A stretch of DNA of 64,000 bases, taken from the NCBI GenBank assembly GCA_910587375.1, contig CAJULR010000026.1, positions 1 through 64,000 of the forward strand, read 5' to 3'. The notes beneath the pieces were generated by a model that saw nothing but the letters and a program-made list of their open reading frames with translations, did no database searches and was not told the DNA's origin. This document shows, piece by piece, positions 61,252 to 64,000 of the stretch. Source of the stretch: Candidatus Gastranaerophilales bacterium (GTDB lineage Bacteria > Cyanobacteriota > Vampirovibrionia > Gastranaerophilales > Gastranaerophilaceae). The position numbers and the translations under genes are program-made. The first letter of the stretch is position 1. Each line of letters opens with the position of its first letter.

Positions 61252-62868
61252 ATGACAAAGTATATTTTTATTACAGGTGGTGTTGTTAGTTCGCTTGGGA
61301 AGGGCATTGTGGCGGCTAGTTTGGGGCGTCTTTTAAGGGCGCGCGGCTATAGCGTTACAATTCAAAAGTTTGACCCGTATATAAACGTGGACCCTGGCAC
61401 TATGAGCCCGTTTCAGCATGGTGAAGTTTTTGTTACAGACGATGGCGCTGAAACGGACCTCGATTTAGGCCACTATGAAAGGTTTACAAACACATCCTTG
61501 CACCAAATTAACAATGTAACATCAGGAAGCGTGTATCAAACAGTTATAAATAAAGAGCGCCAGGGCGAATATTTGGGCGCCACCGTGCAAACCATTCCGC
61601 ATATTACAAACGAAATTAAAGCAAGGGTTCAAAAGGCCGCAAAACAATTTAACCCGGACTTTTTGATTGCAGAAATCGGGGGAACGATAGGTGACATCGA
61701 AAGTTTACCGTTTATTGAGGCTATAAGGCAATTTAGGGCTGAAGAAGGGTTTGGAAATTCTCTTTCAATCCACGTAACTTTGCTTCCGTATTTGCCTACC
61801 TCCGGCGAATTGAAGACAAAGCCTTCACAACACAGCGTTTACACCCTTCGAAGCTACGGAATTCAGCCTGAAATCCTTGTTTGCAGAACCCAGCAGGAAA
61901 TTCCAAAAACAGAACGCGATAAAATTGCGCTTTTCTGTTCTGTTCAAAAAGATTGCGTAATTGAGTGCCGCGATATGGACTCTATTTACGAGGTTCCGCT
62001 TGCTCTTGAGGCGCAAAACCTTGCGGGCGTTGTCTTAAAACAACTTCAAATGAAAGATAAAAAACCCGATATTTCGAATTGGGAAAAACTTGTGTATAGA
62101 ATTAAGCACCCTAAAGATACGCTAAAAATTGCTCTTGCGGGTAAATATACAGATTTAAACGACGCCTATATTTCTGTCGTGGAATCCTTAAAACACGCAA
62201 GTTTACAGCATGAATGCAAAGTTGAAATAAAATGGCTTGCTTCTGAAAAATGCCTCACTATGGACGATGCGGCAGAAATGTTAAAAGATGTTGACGCGCT
62301 TGTTGTGCCTGGAGGCTTTGGTGTTAGGGGCATTGAGGGCAAATTGAACGTTATCAGATATGCCCGCGAAAACAACCTGCCGTTTTTGGGGCTTTGCCTT
62401 GGCATGCAGTGTGCTGTGATTGAATATGCAAGAAATGTTTTGGGTCTTGAAGGTGCCAACAGTACGGAATTTGCCGAAGGCACGAAATATCCGGTAATTG
62501 ACCTTATGATTGAACAAAAAGGCGTTGCCGGATATGGCGGAACAATGAGGCTTGGGGCTTATCCTTGTCATTTAAAAGACGGTTCAAAGGCCCAAAAGGC
62601 CTATGGCGCAAAGGTTGTGTCCGAACGTCACCGCCACAGGTATGAAGTAAATAATGAGTTTAAAAAACAAATTGAAGAGGCCGGGCTTGTGTTCTCGGGA
62701 ACCTCTCCTGACGGGCTTTTGGCCGAAATGATTGAATATCCGAAAAACGATTGGTTTGTGGCGTCACAGTTCCACCCTGAGTTTAAATCCCGCCCGGAAG
62801 AGCCGCACCCGTTGTTTGTCGGGCTTGTTTCCGCGGCTGTAAAATTAAAGGCGAAAAAAGCAAAATAG
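61252..62868 (+). CDS. pyrG: CTP synthase
   Basis: PyrG aminates UTP to CTP using glutamine. The 538-residue protein starts with KYIFITGGVVSSLGKGIVAASLGRLL, has FDPYINVDPGTMSPFQHGEVF near residue 40, ends its synthase domain near residue 270, and has a GAT1 glutaminase with the Cys of GLCLGMQC near residue 380 and H-P-E of FHPEFKSRP near residue 510. I use the ATG at 61252, five bases after AAGGA; an upstream in-frame ATG lacks a ribosome binding site. A convergent gene follows. Confidence 0.97.
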   Translation: MTKYIFITGGVVSSLGKGIVAASLGRLLRARGYSVTIQKFDPYINVDPGTMSPFQHGEVFVTDDGAETDLDLGHYERFTNTSLHQINNVTSGSVYQTVINKERQGEYLGATVQTIPHITNEIKARVQKAAKQFNPDFLIAEIGGTIGDIESLPFIEAIRQFRAEEGFGNSLSIHVTLLPYLPTSGELKTKPSQHSVYTLRSYGIQPEILVCRTQQEIPKTERDKIALFCSVQKDCVIECRDMDSIYEVPLALEAQNLAGVVLKQLQMKDKKPDISNWEKLVYRIKHPKDTLKIALAGKYTDLNDAYISVVESLKHASLQHECKVEIKWLASEKCLTMDDAAEMLKDVDALVVPGGFGVRGIEGKLNVIRYARENNLPFLGLCLGMQCAVIEYARNVLGLEGANSTEFAEGTKYPVIDLMIEQKGVAGYGGTMRLGAYPCHLKDGSKAQKAYGAKVVSERHRHRYEVNNEFKKQIEEAGLVFSGTSPDGLLAEMIEYPKNDWFVASQFHPEFKSRPEEPHPLFVGLVSAAVKLKAKKAK

Positions 62869-63498
62869 TTAAAATCCTTGCGGCATTGGGGTTTTCAGCC
62901 TTACATAACCTTGAATTGTCAGGTCAATGTTGGCGTAGATAATTCTAATTAAATCGTCTTGAACCATAACGGCCCTTGAATACACAACTGCAGGCGTTTC
63001 CCAGTCGTCTTCGTAAGGAATGGCCTTAATTTCTGCCACTCTTGTCTGGCCTTGAAGCAGCGAAATCGTGTATTTGCCATCATTTTCCTTGTAATCTACC
63101 TGGTAATGCCCTGCCTGCTGCACATTTCCAGATGAATCATAAAAATCCGCCCCAATTGTTACTGTAGGTTTATTTTGCGGTACATCTTTAATCCTTGCCG
63201 GCTGATTATTGGGGTTCTCATACATTTTCTTTAAATTTTTATCGTATTCGGGGTTATTTCTGTTAAAAAACCGCTTCATCTTATAAAAAAGACCGTTTGG
63301 CTCCTTTTCAAAACGCTGCATAACTTCTTCAAACTGCTTATTTGTTGTCGGGTTTGGGTTTGAAAAGGCGTTGTCGATAAAATCATAGTCAAAATCGGTC
63401 ATATCCTCTGAATAAGCAGGGGAGAGGCTAAATGCCAAAAGGCACCCGAAAATAGCCGCGCTTAAAACAGTGAAATTTTTATAAAAAAGCCGTCTCAT
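62869..63498 (-). CDS. Exported hypothetical protein
   Basis: A 209-residue protein with a signal peptide (FTVLSAAIFGCLLAFSLSPAYS, cleavage likely before EDMTDF) and a C-terminal beta-rich part (GQTRVAEIKAIPYEDDWETPAVVYSRAVM) that resembles a small lipoprotein-like or OmpA-like fold, but no family is named. It is convergent with pyrG and shares one base with it. Function unknown. Confidence 0.6.
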   Translation of the reverse strand: MRRLFYKNFTVLSAAIFGCLLAFSLSPAYSEDMTDFDYDFIDNAFSNPNPTTNKQFEEVMQRFEKEPNGLFYKMKRFFNRNNPEYDKNLKKMYENPNNQPARIKDVPQNKPTVTIGADFYDSSGNVQQAGHYQVDYKENDGKYTISLLQGQTRVAEIKAIPYEDDWETPAVVYSRAVMVQDDLIRIIYANIDLTIQGYVRLKTPMPQGF

Positions 63499-63662
63499 CC
63501 GTGTTTTGCCTTCTAAGCTGCTTAAAAAACCTTACAATATTATAATAACGTTTTTTGCGCGCAAGGCAAAATTGTTAAGCCCCATTCCAAATTTTTTGCA
63601 CCAAAAAGCACCACAGGGAGCGCCATTCAAGGCATTTACGCTAAAAACTTATGTTCACTTTT

Positions 63663-63998
63663 TTAGGGCGTTGGCGGCGGCGTGGTTGGAATTTTTGATT
63701 GAATAAAGTTTGCAAATCTTGTTAATTGCCTTCCTGCAAAGCTTATGCCGTTTGTAAAAGTTTGCATTGCACACCTGCCTGCGTTTCTAAGGCATGCCCC
63801 AATTCCGCCTCCCGTGGCGCCTCCGCCCGAAGTTATGGCGCCAACCCCTCTTCGGATTCCGGCAATTGCAAGCCCTATTGCTGCAATTCCAAGAGTGAGC
63901 TTTAAAGCGGTTCCAAGGATTCCTTTTTTCTTTGTCCCGTCCGGGTTTTGCGCTGTTTCGTCTTTACATTTTTCGGGTCCGGGCGCAAAATAATCCAT
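63663..63998 (-). CDS. Hypothetical Gly-rich membrane protein, near right edge
   Basis: A 111-residue protein, possibly longer, with its ATG at 63998 only two bases from the window edge, so an upstream in-frame start cannot be excluded. Residues 25-47 form a hydrophobic helix and 50-70 a glycine zipper (GAITSGGGATGGGIGACL), with a Pro/Thr tail at the end. It may form a small membrane or surface protein. Function unknown. Confidence 0.5.
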   Translation of the reverse strand: MDYFAPGPEKCKDETAQNPDGTKKKGILGTALKLTLGIAAIGLAIAGIRRGVGAITSGGGATGGGIGACLRNAGRCAMQTFTNGISFAGRQLTRFANFIQSKIPTTPPPTP

Positions 63999-64000
63999 AT

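Overview
The window reads as AT-rich chromosomal DNA from a diderm, probably anaerobic, non-photosynthetic bacterium. I infer the non-photosynthetic cyanobacterial sister lineage (Vampirovibrionia/Melainabacteria, Gastranaerophilales). The reasons are the house style of the hypothetical proteins, a RuvB N-terminal extension that looks cyanobacterial, TolC/MacAB-type export with a DUF374 acyltransferase (an outer membrane), and a low-potential ferredoxin with corrinoid Fe-S proteins. The lineage call is tentative because no rRNA gene is present. No phage, integrase, transposase or CRISPR array is visible.

Layout. 0-2 kb: rpmH-rnpA (minus), proC, then a strong promoter driving an unannotated structured RNA. 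2-12.2 kb: a Gfo/Idh/MocA oxidoreductase, a TagA/WecG glycosyltransferase, a split transketolase, ftsEX, an HDOD protein, ruvB, a NhaD/ArsB-type antiporter, and a small islet with a HEPN-like ORF and two tiny membrane proteins. 12.4-25.4 kb: secA, corA, maf, an MFS exporter, purH, surE, a zinc ribbon with a radical SAM protein, an HI0933-type flavoprotein and folK. 25.5-29.5 kb: ftsH followed by both subunits of a corrinoid iron-sulfur protein (CdhD/CdhE) without other acetyl-CoA synthase genes. 29.6-36.7 kb (all minus): an HNH protein, a hypothetical, a DUF374 acyltransferase, hisD, a three-domain HisA-HisI-HisE fusion, csaB and a degenerate PfkB-like protein. 36.8-47.4 kb: SDR, B12-binding radical SAM, DUF2023, ferredoxin, recJ, a BI-1 family protein, coaE, speB, a glycine-zipper protein, a DUF151 nuclease and a DUF1858 protein. 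47.4-48.1 kb is a non-coding stretch with tRNA-Leu(UAA), a second candidate RNA and dispersed palindromes. 48.1-52.9 kb is a tolC-macA-ATPase-permease efflux operon.

From 53 to 58.7 kb lies the least explained part. A compact cobalamin-riboswitch-like element is followed by genes for lineage-type proteins: a CPHG/CPTC zinc-binding-like N-terminus on amphipathic helices, a membrane protein with an internal duplication, a HEAT-like protein, a pseudopilin fused to a phage tail-collar-like domain, and two related exported TolC-like helical proteins. The window ends with a pentapeptide-repeat protein, two stand-alone NarL/LuxR-type response regulators, gatC, pyrG and two hypothetical proteins.

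Most novel-looking signals: the structured RNA at 1714-1889, with two hairpins that each present an anti-Shine-Dalgarno ACCTCCACC loop; the minimal cobalamin-riboswitch-like leader at 53047-53103; the orphan CdhDE pair; the pilin-collar fusion; the PfkB homologue lacking its catalytic Asp; and the HisA-IE fusion.
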